Under the pieces are notes generated by a model. The model had not been told where the DNA came from, ran no database searches, and saw only the letters and a list, made by a program, of their open reading frames with translations. A program made the translations under genes and the position numbers. Below, piece after piece: positions 41,137 to 49,508 of a DNA stretch of 64,000 nucleotides. The DNA comes from Comamonadaceae bacterium UBA4962 (lineage in GTDB: Bacteria; Pseudomonadota; Gammaproteobacteria; Burkholderiales; Burkholderiaceae_C), in NCBI GenBank assembly GCA_002397315.1, contig DHAE01000016.1, positions 10,938 to 74,937 of the forward strand, written 5' to 3'. Each line of letters begins with the position of its first letter. Within the stretch, counting starts at the first letter, position 1.

Positions 41137-41877
41137 ATGGACCACATCATCTACACCTCCATGACGGGCGCCAGCGCCGCCGCGCAACGGCAGGCGGTGC
41201 TGGCCAACAACCTCGCGAACGCCTCCACCAACGGCTTCCGCGCGGAGATGTCCACGTTCCGCGCGGTGCCCGTGCAGGGCGACGGCTCCAAGACCCGCGT
41301 GTTCGCGCTGGAGGCGACCTCGGGCCACGTGCAGACGCCGGGCCCGGTGCAGCGCACCGGACGCAACCTGGACGCGATGGCCGTGGGCAACGCATGGTTC
41401 GCGGTGCAGGGGCTGGACGGCACCGAGGCCTACACCCGCAACGGCAGCTTCGAAGTCACGGCCGAAGGGCAGCTGCGCACCTCCAACGGCCTCACGGTGC
41501 TGTCGGACGGCGGCGGCCCGATCGACGTGCCGCCCGGCGCGGACGTGTCGCTCGGCTCGGACGGCACCATCACCGCGCGCGTCGCGGGCCAGCAGGCCAC
41601 GCCGATCGGCCGCCTGAAGCTCGCCACGCCCACGCCCGAAGACCCGCTCAAGCGCGGCGACGACGCGCTCTTCCGCACCGCATCGGGCGACCCGATGCCC
41701 AACGACCCGAACGGCCGGCTGCTGTCCGGCGCGCTGGAGGGCTCCAACGTGAACGCCGTGGAAAGCATGGTCGGAATGATCTCCGCCTCCCGGCAGTTCG
41801 AAGCCCAGATGCGCCTGCTGCAGACGGCCGAGAACAACGACAAGACGGCCGCCCAGCTGCTCAACCTGAACGGCTGA
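41137..41877 (+). CDS. flgF: FlgF, proximal rod protein
   Basis: A 246-residue rod protein with the FlgF-type N-terminus (MDHIIYTSMTGASAAAQRQA, then VLANNLANASTNGFRAEM), the FlgE/F/G-like central beta domain, and the C-terminal ESMVGMISASRQFEAQMRLL. It is exported through the flagellar gate and joins the proximal rod below FlgG. Confidence 0.96.
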   Translation: MDHIIYTSMTGASAAAQRQAVLANNLANASTNGFRAEMSTFRAVPVQGDGSKTRVFALEATSGHVQTPGPVQRTGRNLDAMAVGNAWFAVQGLDGTEAYTRNGSFEVTAEGQLRTSNGLTVLSDGGGPIDVPPGADVSLGSDGTITARVAGQQATPIGRLKLATPTPEDPLKRGDDALFRTASGDPMPNDPNGRLLSGALEGSNVNAVESMVGMISASRQFEAQMRLLQTAENNDKTAAQLLNLNG

Positions 41878-41946
41878 CGGCCGACCCGCCGACGCCGCCG
41901 CACCGCCCCGCTCGCACCCCACGCCCGCATCCCCCGAGGAACCGCC

Positions 41947-42729
41947 ATGATCAATTCGCTCTGGATCGCCAAGACCGGCATGTCCGCCCAGCAGACGCAG
42001 CTGGACGTGATCTCCCACAACCTCGCCAACGTCTCCACCACGGGCTACAAGCGCAACAACGCGGTGTTCGAGGACCTGATGTACCAGAACCTGCGCCAGG
42101 TGGGCGCGCAGACCACCGAGCAGAACCAGCTGCCCACGGGCCTGCACCTGGGCCTGGGCGTGCGCACGGTGGCCACCAGCCGCAACTTCACGCAGGGCAG
42201 CCTGGCACAGTCCAACAACAACCTGGACGTGGCGATCAACGGCAACGGCTTCTTCCAGGTGACGATGCCCGACGGCACCGCCGGCTACACGCGCGACGGC
42301 TCGTTCCAGCTGGATTCGCAGGGGCGCATGGTCACGTCCAGCGGCCTGCCCGTGGCCAACGGCATCACGGTGCCGGCCAATGCCACCGGCATCAGCATCA
42401 GCACGGACGGCATCGTCTCGGCCACGGTGCCGGGCACGACCGCGCCGCAGCAGATCGGCACGCTGGCCATGGCGAGTTTCATCAACTCGGCCGGCCTGGA
42501 GCCCGTCGGGCAGAACCTGTTCAAGGAATCCGCCGCCTCGGGCCAGCCCCAGCAGGGCACGCCAGGCACCAACGGCCTGGGCATCATCCGCCAGGGCTTC
42601 CTCGAAACCTCGAACGTGAACGTGGTGGAAGAGCTGGTGTCGATGATCCAGACCCAGCGCGCCTACGAGATGAATTCCAAGGCCATCCAGACGTCCGACC
42701 AGATGCTGGCCAAGCTCGCGCAGCTGTGA
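41947..42729 (+). CDS. flgG: FlgG, distal rod protein
   Basis: FlgG is the main distal rod subunit that crosses the P and L rings. The 260-residue protein reads MINSLWIAKTGMSAQQTQLD and SHNLANVSTTGYKRNNAVFE at its N-terminus and VEELVSMIQTQRAYEMNSKA at its C-terminus, all diagnostic. GAGGAA precedes the ATG. The flgH start follows 41 bp after the stop. Confidence 0.97.
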   Translation: MINSLWIAKTGMSAQQTQLDVISHNLANVSTTGYKRNNAVFEDLMYQNLRQVGAQTTEQNQLPTGLHLGLGVRTVATSRNFTQGSLAQSNNNLDVAINGNGFFQVTMPDGTAGYTRDGSFQLDSQGRMVTSSGLPVANGITVPANATGISISTDGIVSATVPGTTAPQQIGTLAMASFINSAGLEPVGQNLFKESAASGQPQQGTPGTNGLGIIRQGFLETSNVNVVEELVSMIQTQRAYEMNSKAIQTSDQMLAKLAQL

Positions 42730-42770
42730 TGCGCGCCCCCTCCTCCCTCCTGACTTCCGGGATACCGACC

Positions 42771-43478
42771 ATGCCGCACACCGCCGCCCTCCTCCGCTTT
42801 TCCTGCGCACGCATCTCCGCCGTGGCCGCCCTGCTGGCCGCCACGGGCTGCGCCACCGTCAACCCGCCGCCGCCGATCGACATGCCGCCCACCCAGGCGC
42901 CGATCGCCGTGCAGACGGTGCCCCGCGCGACCGGGCCGGCCACCGGCAGCCTGTTCCACGCCGCCAGCTACCGGCCGGCGTTCGAGGACCGCCGCGCGCG
43001 GCTCGTGGGCGACATCGTCACCATCCAGATCGTGGAGACGATCTCCGCCTCGCAGAAGTCCAGCTCCAAGGTGGACCGCTCGGCCGCCAACACGGCCGGC
43101 GTGAGCGCGTTCCCCTTCATCGGCGCGGGCGACCTCGGCAAGCTGAAGCTGGGCGGCAACAGCACCAACAACTTCGAGGGCAAGGGCGACCTGCAGAGCA
43201 GCAACACCTTCACGGGCACCATCTCCACCACCGTGGTCGAGGTGCTGCCCAACGGCCACCTCGTGATCGCGGGCGAGAAGCAGATCGGCGTGGCCGAGAA
43301 CGTGGACGTGCTGCGCTTCTCGGGCACCGTCGACCCGCGCTCGCTGCAGCCGGGCAGCGTGGTCAGCTCCACCCTGGTGGCGAATGCCCGCGTGCAGTCG
43401 CGCGGACGCGGCTCCCCGGCCGAGGCGCAGGCCATGGGGTGGCTGGCGCGGGCGTTCAATTCGGTGGCGCCGTTCTGA
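42771..43478 (+). CDS. flgH: FlgH, L-ring lipoprotein
   Basis: FlgH forms the L ring in the outer membrane. The 235-residue protein has a lipoprotein signal peptide with a lipobox at AATGC (about residues 23-27), then the FlgH domain with RARLVGDIVTIQIVETISAS, TGTISTTVVEVLPNGHLVIA and the C-terminal AEAQAMGWLARAFNSVAPF. An in-frame ATG 14 codons earlier (42729) overlaps the flgG stop by one base; the 42771 start gives a better signal peptide. In most relatives flgI follows directly; here hipA, on the other strand, comes next. Confidence 0.95.
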   Translation: MPHTAALLRFSCARISAVAALLAATGCATVNPPPPIDMPPTQAPIAVQTVPRATGPATGSLFHAASYRPAFEDRRARLVGDIVTIQIVETISASQKSSSKVDRSAANTAGVSAFPFIGAGDLGKLKLGGNSTNNFEGKGDLQSSNTFTGTISTTVVEVLPNGHLVIAGEKQIGVAENVDVLRFSGTVDPRSLQPGSVVSSTLVANARVQSRGRGSPAEAQAMGWLARAFNSVAPF

Positions 43479-43504
43479 TGCCCTGAAGCCTGATGCGCTG
43501 AAGC
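43475..43504 (+). repeat. Tandem 15-bp repeat at the flgH stop
   Basis: CTGATGCCCTGAAGC (43475-43489) is followed immediately by CTGATGCGCTGAAGC (one mismatch). The first copy overlaps the flgH stop codon. It marks the left junction of the hipBA insertion and may be a trace of the event. Confidence 0.6.
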
Positions 43505-43508
43505 ATTT

Positions 43509-43535
43509 GGCCCGGCCGTGAACAAAGGCCGGGCC
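43509..43535. terminator. Hairpin between convergent flgH and hipA
   Basis: GGCCCGGCC and GGCCGGGCC form a perfect 9-bp GC stem with a 9-base loop between two convergent stops. There is no T-run on either side, so it may act as a transcription or decay barrier rather than a classical terminator. Confidence 0.45.
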
Positions 43536-43539
43536 GGAG

Positions 43540-44862
43540 TCATCCCATGCGCCTCAGCATGTCTGCGATCACCACATGGCGGATCGCACGCAGCACATGC
43601 AGTTCGGCGGCCCGGGTCTCGGGTGTGATCTGAGCGAGGATCGGCATGGATTCATATTCCCCGGTCATCTGCTGGATCAGGCCGTCTGCGGCTTCCGGCA
43701 AACGCGCGATCATCCGTGCGACCTCTCGGACTGCCGTGCCTTTGCCGAGGCCGAGTTCGATACCGGTGGCCACCAGTTTCTCCTGCGTGACGTCGCAGAA
43801 TTTCGCCGCGCCGGCCACCGGCATGGCCAGGGTTTCCGCGGGCCACACCGCGATGGACGGCTCGTCCGCCAAGGCTGGCGTGTGGTAGACCGCGGTGCAA
43901 AGCAGGTCGTAGAAGGGCGCCACGCGCATGCCCTCCGAATCGATGAGGAACGAGATGTTTTTCAAGTGGCAATCCGAGTTGCCGACCAGGGTGTTGAACA
44001 GGATCCAGCGGAATATTTCCAGCCGTGCCACGGCCTTGTTCAGGCACAGCCCGATGAGCTGCAGCAACGAGGCAAAGGTCGCGCTCGCATACTTGTTGTG
44101 GCCGCTCTCGTTCAATGCCTGGCTGCCGTCCACCGCGTGCACGCGCAGCGGCTGGCCATCCGCTCCGCGGATGCGGTCGAAGCGCCCGATGATGTAGACG
44201 GGTTCGGGAACATAAAGACGCCATACGGGAGGGACCTTCACACCCAACATGTCCGCCAGGCGCATCGTGAAGGTTTCGTTCACCACCGCGCGTGGATAGC
44301 CGACCGCCGTGGAGTCGGGTTTGAGGATGTGGGTGGAGGCGCTGCCCTTCAAAGGCTCGGCCAGCATGCCCGTCGCGGGATCGAAGCGCACCACCATCTT
44401 GTGCTGCGCCCCCGCCAGCGACATGCGCTTAGGGGCCTGTTTGTTCAGGGACGCCACCGGCAGTCGGCGGATGCGCGCGGAGAGCACCTCGGGGGTGAGT
44501 TCCTGCGTTCCCTGCGCCGCGTCTTCAGCGCCGTGCGGTTGCAGCACCAGAGCGCCGGCCGACTCGGCCCCCAGCCGCTCCAGCAGCCCGAAGGCGTCTT
44601 CCGCCGGAACACCTTCTTCCCTGCCGATCACGGTGCGCAGCGTCTCTTCGGGAAGGAGGTTGTCAAAGAACCACTGCACCGGCCGGACCGTGGCGCCATC
44701 CAGCAGCGGCTCCGGGCCCAGCGGCAAAGAAGGAGACAGCGGATAGGGATGGCGACGGGACAGCCAACTGGCAGCGTACTGGAAGCCCCAAAGGTTGTTC
44801 TGTTCGCTCAGATCGCCCACCCATTCGCCGTTGATGGATACGGCCAAGGTGCGCCGGCTCAT
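43540..44862 (-). CDS. hipA: HipA-family kinase toxin
   Basis: HipA toxins are Ser/Thr kinases (E. coli HipA phosphorylates GltX and induces dormancy). The 440-residue protein has the N-terminal HipA subdomain, the SLAGAQHKM motif (148-156), the catalytic loop NSDCHLKN (295-302, with Asp297 as likely catalytic base) and the metal-binding aspartate in VAPFYDLL (Asp319). All key residues are present, so it is probably active. The start overlaps the hipB stop by 4 bp, the antitoxin-first order typical of hipBA. Codon use is less GC-biased than the flanking flg genes. The pair splits the flg operon between flgH and flgI. Confidence 0.92.
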   Translation of the reverse strand: MSRRTLAVSINGEWVGDLSEQNNLWGFQYAASWLSRRHPYPLSPSLPLGPEPLLDGATVRPVQWFFDNLLPEETLRTVIGREEGVPAEDAFGLLERLGAESAGALVLQPHGAEDAAQGTQELTPEVLSARIRRLPVASLNKQAPKRMSLAGAQHKMVVRFDPATGMLAEPLKGSASTHILKPDSTAVGYPRAVVNETFTMRLADMLGVKVPPVWRLYVPEPVYIIGRFDRIRGADGQPLRVHAVDGSQALNESGHNKYASATFASLLQLIGLCLNKAVARLEIFRWILFNTLVGNSDCHLKNISFLIDSEGMRVAPFYDLLCTAVYHTPALADEPSIAVWPAETLAMPVAGAAKFCDVTQEKLVATGIELGLGKGTAVREVARMIARLPEAADGLIQQMTGEYESMPILAQITPETRAAELHVLRAIRHVVIADMLRRMG

Positions 44863-45179
44863 GTGCGACGCACCTTGGCGGCTTGCGGCGATCGCCCGGC
44901 GCCTTCCGCCAGCAGCAGCGCGGTCTTCTCCCGCATGGCTGCCAGCCGCTCGTGAACGTCGTCGGGTATCTCGACCGTCACCCTGACGCCCAGTTCCTCA
45001 AGGACTTTCAGCGCACGCCCCATCTGGACCGTGTCCTTTCCGTGCTCCAGATCGCGCAGGTACACATGGCTCACCCCCGCGCTGCCGGCGAGGTCGTCCT
45101 GGCGGATGCCATGGGTCTTGCGCACGGCGCAAACCACTTGGCCGATGTCTGCGACGCTGCCGACCGTACAGTGCTTCAT
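44859..45179 (-). CDS. hipB: HipB-family antitoxin/repressor
   Basis: A 106-residue helix-turn-helix protein (HTH about residues 13-66, with GIRQDDLAGSAGVSHVYLRD) and a charged C-terminal helix (DDVHERLAAMREKTALLLAE). It fits HipB-type antitoxins, which neutralise HipA and repress the operon. GAGGG lies just before the ATG. A palindrome overlapping the promoter -10 upstream is the likely operator. Confidence 0.88.
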   Translation of the reverse strand: MKHCTVGSVADIGQVVCAVRKTHGIRQDDLAGSAGVSHVYLRDLEHGKDTVQMGRALKVLEELGVRVTVEIPDDVHERLAAMREKTALLLAEGAGRSPQAAKVRRT

Positions 45180-45204
45180 CGGAACCCTCGATAGAAGTGA
45201 TCGT

Positions 45205-45237
45205 TTAGATTCTAACCAGACCGGGGGCTGACGCCAA
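45205..45237 (-). promoter_or_regulatory. hipBA promoter with overlapping palindromic operator
   Basis: On the minus strand TTGGCG (45237-45232), a 17-base spacer and TAGAAT (45214-45209) form a good sigma-70 promoter. The -10 lies inside the palindrome TTAGA-A-TCTAA (45205-45215), 26 bp from the hipB ATG. Repressor binding here would block polymerase, which fits HipB autoregulation. The rest of the 45180-45406 gap holds a long-loop hairpin (GGCGCCGG/CCGGCGCC, 45315-45361, followed by TTTT) just before flgI. Confidence 0.7.
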
Positions 45238-45406
45238 AAAAATAGAAACGGTCATTTCGATCACGCTGATCATGATGCGTAACGAATGCAGGATCTCAAC
45301 GATCTCTGCGAAGGGGCGCCGGCCTCCGGCATCCAGGCAAGAAAGCGGGTGATCCGGCGCCTTTTCCCTCCATTCCCCAACACGCTCCGATCCCACAATC
45401 GGTGCC

Positions 45407-46573
45407 ATGACGTTTCCTGCCCCCACCTCCTTCCTCGCACGCGCGCACCGGGCCGCCCTGCGGCTGGGAATCGCGCATGGCCTCGCCGCGCTCGCCCTGC
45501 TGGGGGCCGTGTCCCCCGCGCATGCGCTGCGCATCAAGGAAGTGGCGGCCGTGCAGGGGGTGCGCAGCAACCAGCTGACGGGCTACGGCCTCGTCGTGGG
45601 GCTGGACGGCACGGGCGACCAGACCACGCAGATGCCCATCACCACGCAGGCGCTCACCAACTACCTGCAGCAGATGGGCATCAGCCTGCCGCCGGGCACG
45701 GCCGCGCCGCAGCTCAAGAACGTGGCCACCGTGATCGTGACGGCGCAGCTGCCGGCGTTCGCGCAGCCGGGGCAGTTCATCGACGTGAGCGTGTCCTCGA
45801 TGGGCAATGCCAAGTCGCTCAAGGGCGGCACGCTGATCGCCACGCCGCTGCGCGGCGCCGACGGCGAGATCTACGCGCTGGCGCAGGGCAACCTCGTCGT
45901 GGGCGGCGCGGGCGCGGCGGCCGGCGGCAGCAAGGTGCAGATCAACCACCTGAGCGCCGGGCGCATTCCCGAAGGCGCGCAGGTGGAACGCGCGGTGCCC
46001 ACGCCGCTGAACGACGGCGACACGATCAACCTGGGGCTCAACGCTTCGGACTTCCAGACCGCGCGCAAGGTGGCGCGGGCCATCAACGACAAGCTCGGCA
46101 AGGGCGCGTCCATCGCCACGGCGCTGGACGGCCGCACGGTGCAGGTGCGCGCCCCGCAGGACCCGGGCGGGCGCGTGAACTTCATCGCCGACCTGGAGGA
46201 AATCCCGCTGGCCGACGCCACGCCGGCCGCCAAGGTGGTGATCAATGCGCGCACGGGCTCCATCGTGTTCAACCAGGCCGTGACGCTGGGCCCCTGCGCG
46301 ATCGCGCACGGCAACCTGTCGATCACCATCAGTTCCACGCCGGTCATCAGCCAGCCCAATCCGCTGTCGCAGGGCCAGACGGTGGTCGCGCAGAAGAGCG
46401 ACATCACCGTGAAGCAGGAGCCCGGCAACATCATCCAGATGCCGCCGTCGCCGCAGCTCGCCGACGTGGTGCGCGCACTGAACACGCTGGGCGCCACGCC
46501 GCAGGATCTGCTGGCCATCCTGCAGGCCATCAAGGCCGCGGGCGCGCTCAACGCCGAGCTGGAGGTCATCTGA
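45407..46573 (+). CDS. flgI: FlgI, P-ring protein
   Basis: FlgI forms the periplasmic P ring. The 388-residue protein has a signal peptide (hydrophobic about 22-40, ending SPAHA) and the mature start LRIKEVAAVQGVRSNQLTGY, then GLVVGLDGTGDQT, followed by the full FlgI domain with INARTGSIVFNQAV and the C-terminal LLAILQAIKAAGALNAELEV. The ribosome site before the ATG is weak. hipBA on the other strand separates it from flgH, so it needs read-through from flgH or its own promoter; none is obvious, and a hairpin with T-run lies upstream. Confidence 0.95.
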   Translation: MTFPAPTSFLARAHRAALRLGIAHGLAALALLGAVSPAHALRIKEVAAVQGVRSNQLTGYGLVVGLDGTGDQTTQMPITTQALTNYLQQMGISLPPGTAAPQLKNVATVIVTAQLPAFAQPGQFIDVSVSSMGNAKSLKGGTLIATPLRGADGEIYALAQGNLVVGGAGAAAGGSKVQINHLSAGRIPEGAQVERAVPTPLNDGDTINLGLNASDFQTARKVARAINDKLGKGASIATALDGRTVQVRAPQDPGGRVNFIADLEEIPLADATPAAKVVINARTGSIVFNQAVTLGPCAIAHGNLSITISSTPVISQPNPLSQGQTVVAQKSDITVKQEPGNIIQMPPSPQLADVVRALNTLGATPQDLLAILQAIKAAGALNAELEVI

Positions 46574-46615
46574 TGGCCGCCGCGTCCGCCTCCGCCTGAA
46601 CGCCGGGAGACCGCC

Positions 46616-47521
46616 ATGTCGCTCAGCCTGACCTCCTCCGCTCCCGCCACGGCCTCCAACGCGCTGGCGGTGGATGCCCGCTCGCTCGACGCGCTGAAGT
46701 TCCAGGCCGGGCAGAACGATCCGAAAGCCGCCAGGGAAGCCGCCAAGCAGTTCGAATCGCTGTTCATGCGCGAGATGATCAAGAGCATGCGCGAGGCGAC
46801 GATGAAGTCGGGCCTGATGGAAGGCGAGCAGGGCAACCTGGGCCAGGACATGCTCGACCAGCAGTTCTCGGTGCAGATGTCGGGCCTGCAGGGCGGACTC
46901 TCCGAGGCCATCCAGCGCCAGCTCACCCGCCAGATCGGCAGCGGCCAGGAGGCCGCGCCCACGTTTTCTCCGCCGTCCACGCTGAGCCTGCAGCCGCAGT
47001 TGCAGTCCGCGCGCGCCGCCGCGGCCGCCAATGCGTATGCGCCGGCGCCCAAGGGCCGCGACGGTTTCGTGCAGCACCACCGCGAGGCCGCCGAGCGCGT
47101 GGCGCAGGAGAGCGGCATTCCCGCGAGCTTCATGCTCGGACAGGCCGGCCACGAAACGGGCTGGGGCAAGAGCGAGATCCGCAGCAGGGACGGCAGCAAT
47201 TCGTTCAACCTGTTCGGCATCAAGGCCGGCAAGGGCTGGACGGGCAAGGTGGCGGAAGTCACCACCACCGAATACATCAACGGCACGCCGCGCAAGGTGA
47301 CGGCGAAATTCCGCGCCTACGACTCCTACGAGGACTCCTTCAAGGACTACGCGCGGCTCATCAACGACAACCCGCGCTACGAGAAGGCACGCGGCAAGAC
47401 GCATTCGGCCGTGGCCTACGCGACCGAACTGCAGAAGGCCGGCTACGCCACCGATCCCGAATACGCGCACAAGCTGAGCCGGGCCATCCACAGCACGCTG
47501 CGCGTGGGGCCGGCGGCATGA
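46616..47521 (+). CDS. flgJ: FlgJ, rod cap with muramidase domain
   Basis: A two-domain 301-residue protein. The N-terminal rod-cap domain (about 1-105) has AAKQFESLFMREMIKSMREA; the C-terminal GH73 glucosaminidase/muramidase domain (about 145-300) has SGIPASFMLGQAGHETGWGK with the likely catalytic Glu, and FNLFGIKAG. It opens the peptidoglycan for the rod. The fused two-domain form is usual in beta- and gammaproteobacteria. It lies 42 bp after flgI. Confidence 0.96.
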   Translation: MSLSLTSSAPATASNALAVDARSLDALKFQAGQNDPKAAREAAKQFESLFMREMIKSMREATMKSGLMEGEQGNLGQDMLDQQFSVQMSGLQGGLSEAIQRQLTRQIGSGQEAAPTFSPPSTLSLQPQLQSARAAAAANAYAPAPKGRDGFVQHHREAAERVAQESGIPASFMLGQAGHETGWGKSEIRSRDGSNSFNLFGIKAGKGWTGKVAEVTTTEYINGTPRKVTAKFRAYDSYEDSFKDYARLINDNPRYEKARGKTHSAVAYATELQKAGYATDPEYAHKLSRAIHSTLRVGPAA

Positions 47522-47537
47522 AGGCGGGTGAACGCAC

Positions 47538-49466
47538 ATGAGCCTGCTGAACGTCGGGGCACGCGCCCTGCTCGCCAACCAGGTGGCCCTGCAGACCGCG
47601 GGCCACAACATCGCCAACGTCAACACCGCGGGCTACTCGCGCCAGACGCTGGCGCTGCAGACCGTGCAGGGTCAGTTCACGGGCGGCGGCTACATCGGCC
47701 AGGGCGTGGACGTGCAGACCATCCTGCGCAACCACAACGAACTGCTCACGCGGCAGGCGGCCGCGGCGGATTCGGTGCAGTCGGCCGACAAGACGCGCGC
47801 GGAGCGCCTGTCGCAGCTTCAGGACGTGTTCAGCGGCGGCACCAGCGGGCTGGGCGCGTCCATCACCGACATGCTGAATTCGTTCAAGGACGTGGTGGCC
47901 TCGCCCATGGACATGACCGCGCGCACGGTGTCCATCACCCGCATGGACGAAACCGCGGCGCGCATGCGTTCGGCGGCCGGGCGCATCGACGAGATCCAGT
48001 ACACGGTGAAGGAACAGCTCGCGGGCGACGTGAACGCGGTCAATGCCCTGTCGAAACAGATGGCGAGCGTGAACGAGCAGATCGCCCGCGTGAAGGGCAA
48101 CGGGCAGACGCCCAACGACCTGCTGGACCAGCGCGACCAGATCATCCGCGAGATCAACCGGTACGTGCAGACCACCCAGGTGGCGGCCGACGACGGCACG
48201 GTGGGCCTGTTCGTGGCGGGCAGCCAGCCGCTGGTGCTGGGCACCACGGCCACGCCGCTGCAGGTGCAGGAATCGAGCATGTTCCCCGGCAGCGGGCAGC
48301 TCAAGGTGTACTTCGCCCCGCCCGGCACCAAGCCGATCGAGCTGGACGACAGCATGCTGGGCGGGGGGGAGTTCTCCGGCCTGCTGCGCTTCCACAACAA
48401 CGATCTGGCCGAGGGCCGCAACCTGCTGGGCCGCATGGCGCAGGCCATCGGCATGACGATGAACGCGCAGCACAAGCTGGGCCTCACGCTGGATGGCCAG
48501 GCCGGCAGGGACCTGTTCACCGTGCCCGACAGCATGCCGGGCTACACGAACGGCTCGGCCGTCGGCAGCGTGGCGTTTTCGGACGCGACGAAGTTCGCCG
48601 CCTCCGATTACGAGGTGCGCTTCACCACGCCGCCCGCCGGCCAGGTGGTGCGCCTCTCGGACGGCAAGGCCACCGGCTTCACCAGCCTGGCGGACCTCGC
48701 GGGCCAGCAGATCGACGGCCTCACGTTCAACCTCACCGCCGCGGGCGCCACCGGCGAGCGCGTGATGTTCCGGCCGTTCACCAGCGCGGCGCGCGACATC
48801 GAGGCCAAGGTGCTGTCGCCGCGCGACCTCGCCGCCGCGAGCCCCGTGAACGCCGCGATGGGCACGGCGAACGCCGGCTCGCTGCAGCTCAGCTCGGTGA
48901 AGGCGGCCTCCAGCCCCTACACCGCGCCCCCGACGCCGGGCGGCGTGACGCTCACCTTCAACGCCGGCCCCCCCGCCACCTACGGCGTGACGGGATCGAC
49001 GGTGCCGGCCACCGGCACCACGGGCCTCGCCTACACGCCCGGCCAGCCGATCACCATCGACGGCTGGCAGATCACCCTCAAGGGCTCGCCGGGCACGGGC
49101 GACACCGTGAAGGTGGGCAGCGCGCTGGATCCGCAATACGGCGACGCCTACAAGCGCAACGCCGGCAACGCCTCGGCGATCGATGCGCTCGGCGACGTGA
49201 AGATGTTCGACGACGCCACGATGAGCGACGGCTACGCCGGGCTCATGGCCCAGGTCGGCACGCGCATGCAGAACGCCAAGTACGCATCGGACGTCTCGTC
49301 CACGATCTCCACCAACCTCGAACGCGACCGCTCCGCCGTGGCGGGCGTGAACCTCGACGAGGAAGCCGCCAAGCTGATCCAGTACCAGCAGGCCTACCAG
49401 GCCTCGGCCAAGGTGCTGCAGATCGCGCAGAGCATTTTCGACAACCTGATCCAGACGATGCGCTGA
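47538..49466 (+). CDS. flgK: FlgK, hook-filament junction protein 1
   Basis: A 642-residue hook-associated protein with the axial N-terminus (MSLLNVGARALLANQVALQT, then AGHNIANVNTAGYSRQTLAL) and C-terminus (GVNLDEEAAKLIQYQQAYQA, then SAKVLQIAQSIFDNLIQ). The middle third is variable and Gly/Thr-rich. FlgN is its chaperone. It lies 16 bp after flgJ. Confidence 0.96.
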   Translation: MSLLNVGARALLANQVALQTAGHNIANVNTAGYSRQTLALQTVQGQFTGGGYIGQGVDVQTILRNHNELLTRQAAAADSVQSADKTRAERLSQLQDVFSGGTSGLGASITDMLNSFKDVVASPMDMTARTVSITRMDETAARMRSAAGRIDEIQYTVKEQLAGDVNAVNALSKQMASVNEQIARVKGNGQTPNDLLDQRDQIIREINRYVQTTQVAADDGTVGLFVAGSQPLVLGTTATPLQVQESSMFPGSGQLKVYFAPPGTKPIELDDSMLGGGEFSGLLRFHNNDLAEGRNLLGRMAQAIGMTMNAQHKLGLTLDGQAGRDLFTVPDSMPGYTNGSAVGSVAFSDATKFAASDYEVRFTTPPAGQVVRLSDGKATGFTSLADLAGQQIDGLTFNLTAAGATGERVMFRPFTSAARDIEAKVLSPRDLAAASPVNAAMGTANAGSLQLSSVKAASSPYTAPPTPGGVTLTFNAGPPATYGVTGSTVPATGTTGLAYTPGQPITIDGWQITLKGSPGTGDTVKVGSALDPQYGDAYKRNAGNASAIDALGDVKMFDDATMSDGYAGLMAQVGTRMQNAKYASDVSSTISTNLERDRSAVAGVNLDEEAAKLIQYQQAYQASAKVLQIAQSIFDNLIQTMR

Positions 49467-49508
49467 CGCCACCCGCGCCGCACCGCCACCGGCCCTCCCG
49501 AGCACGCC

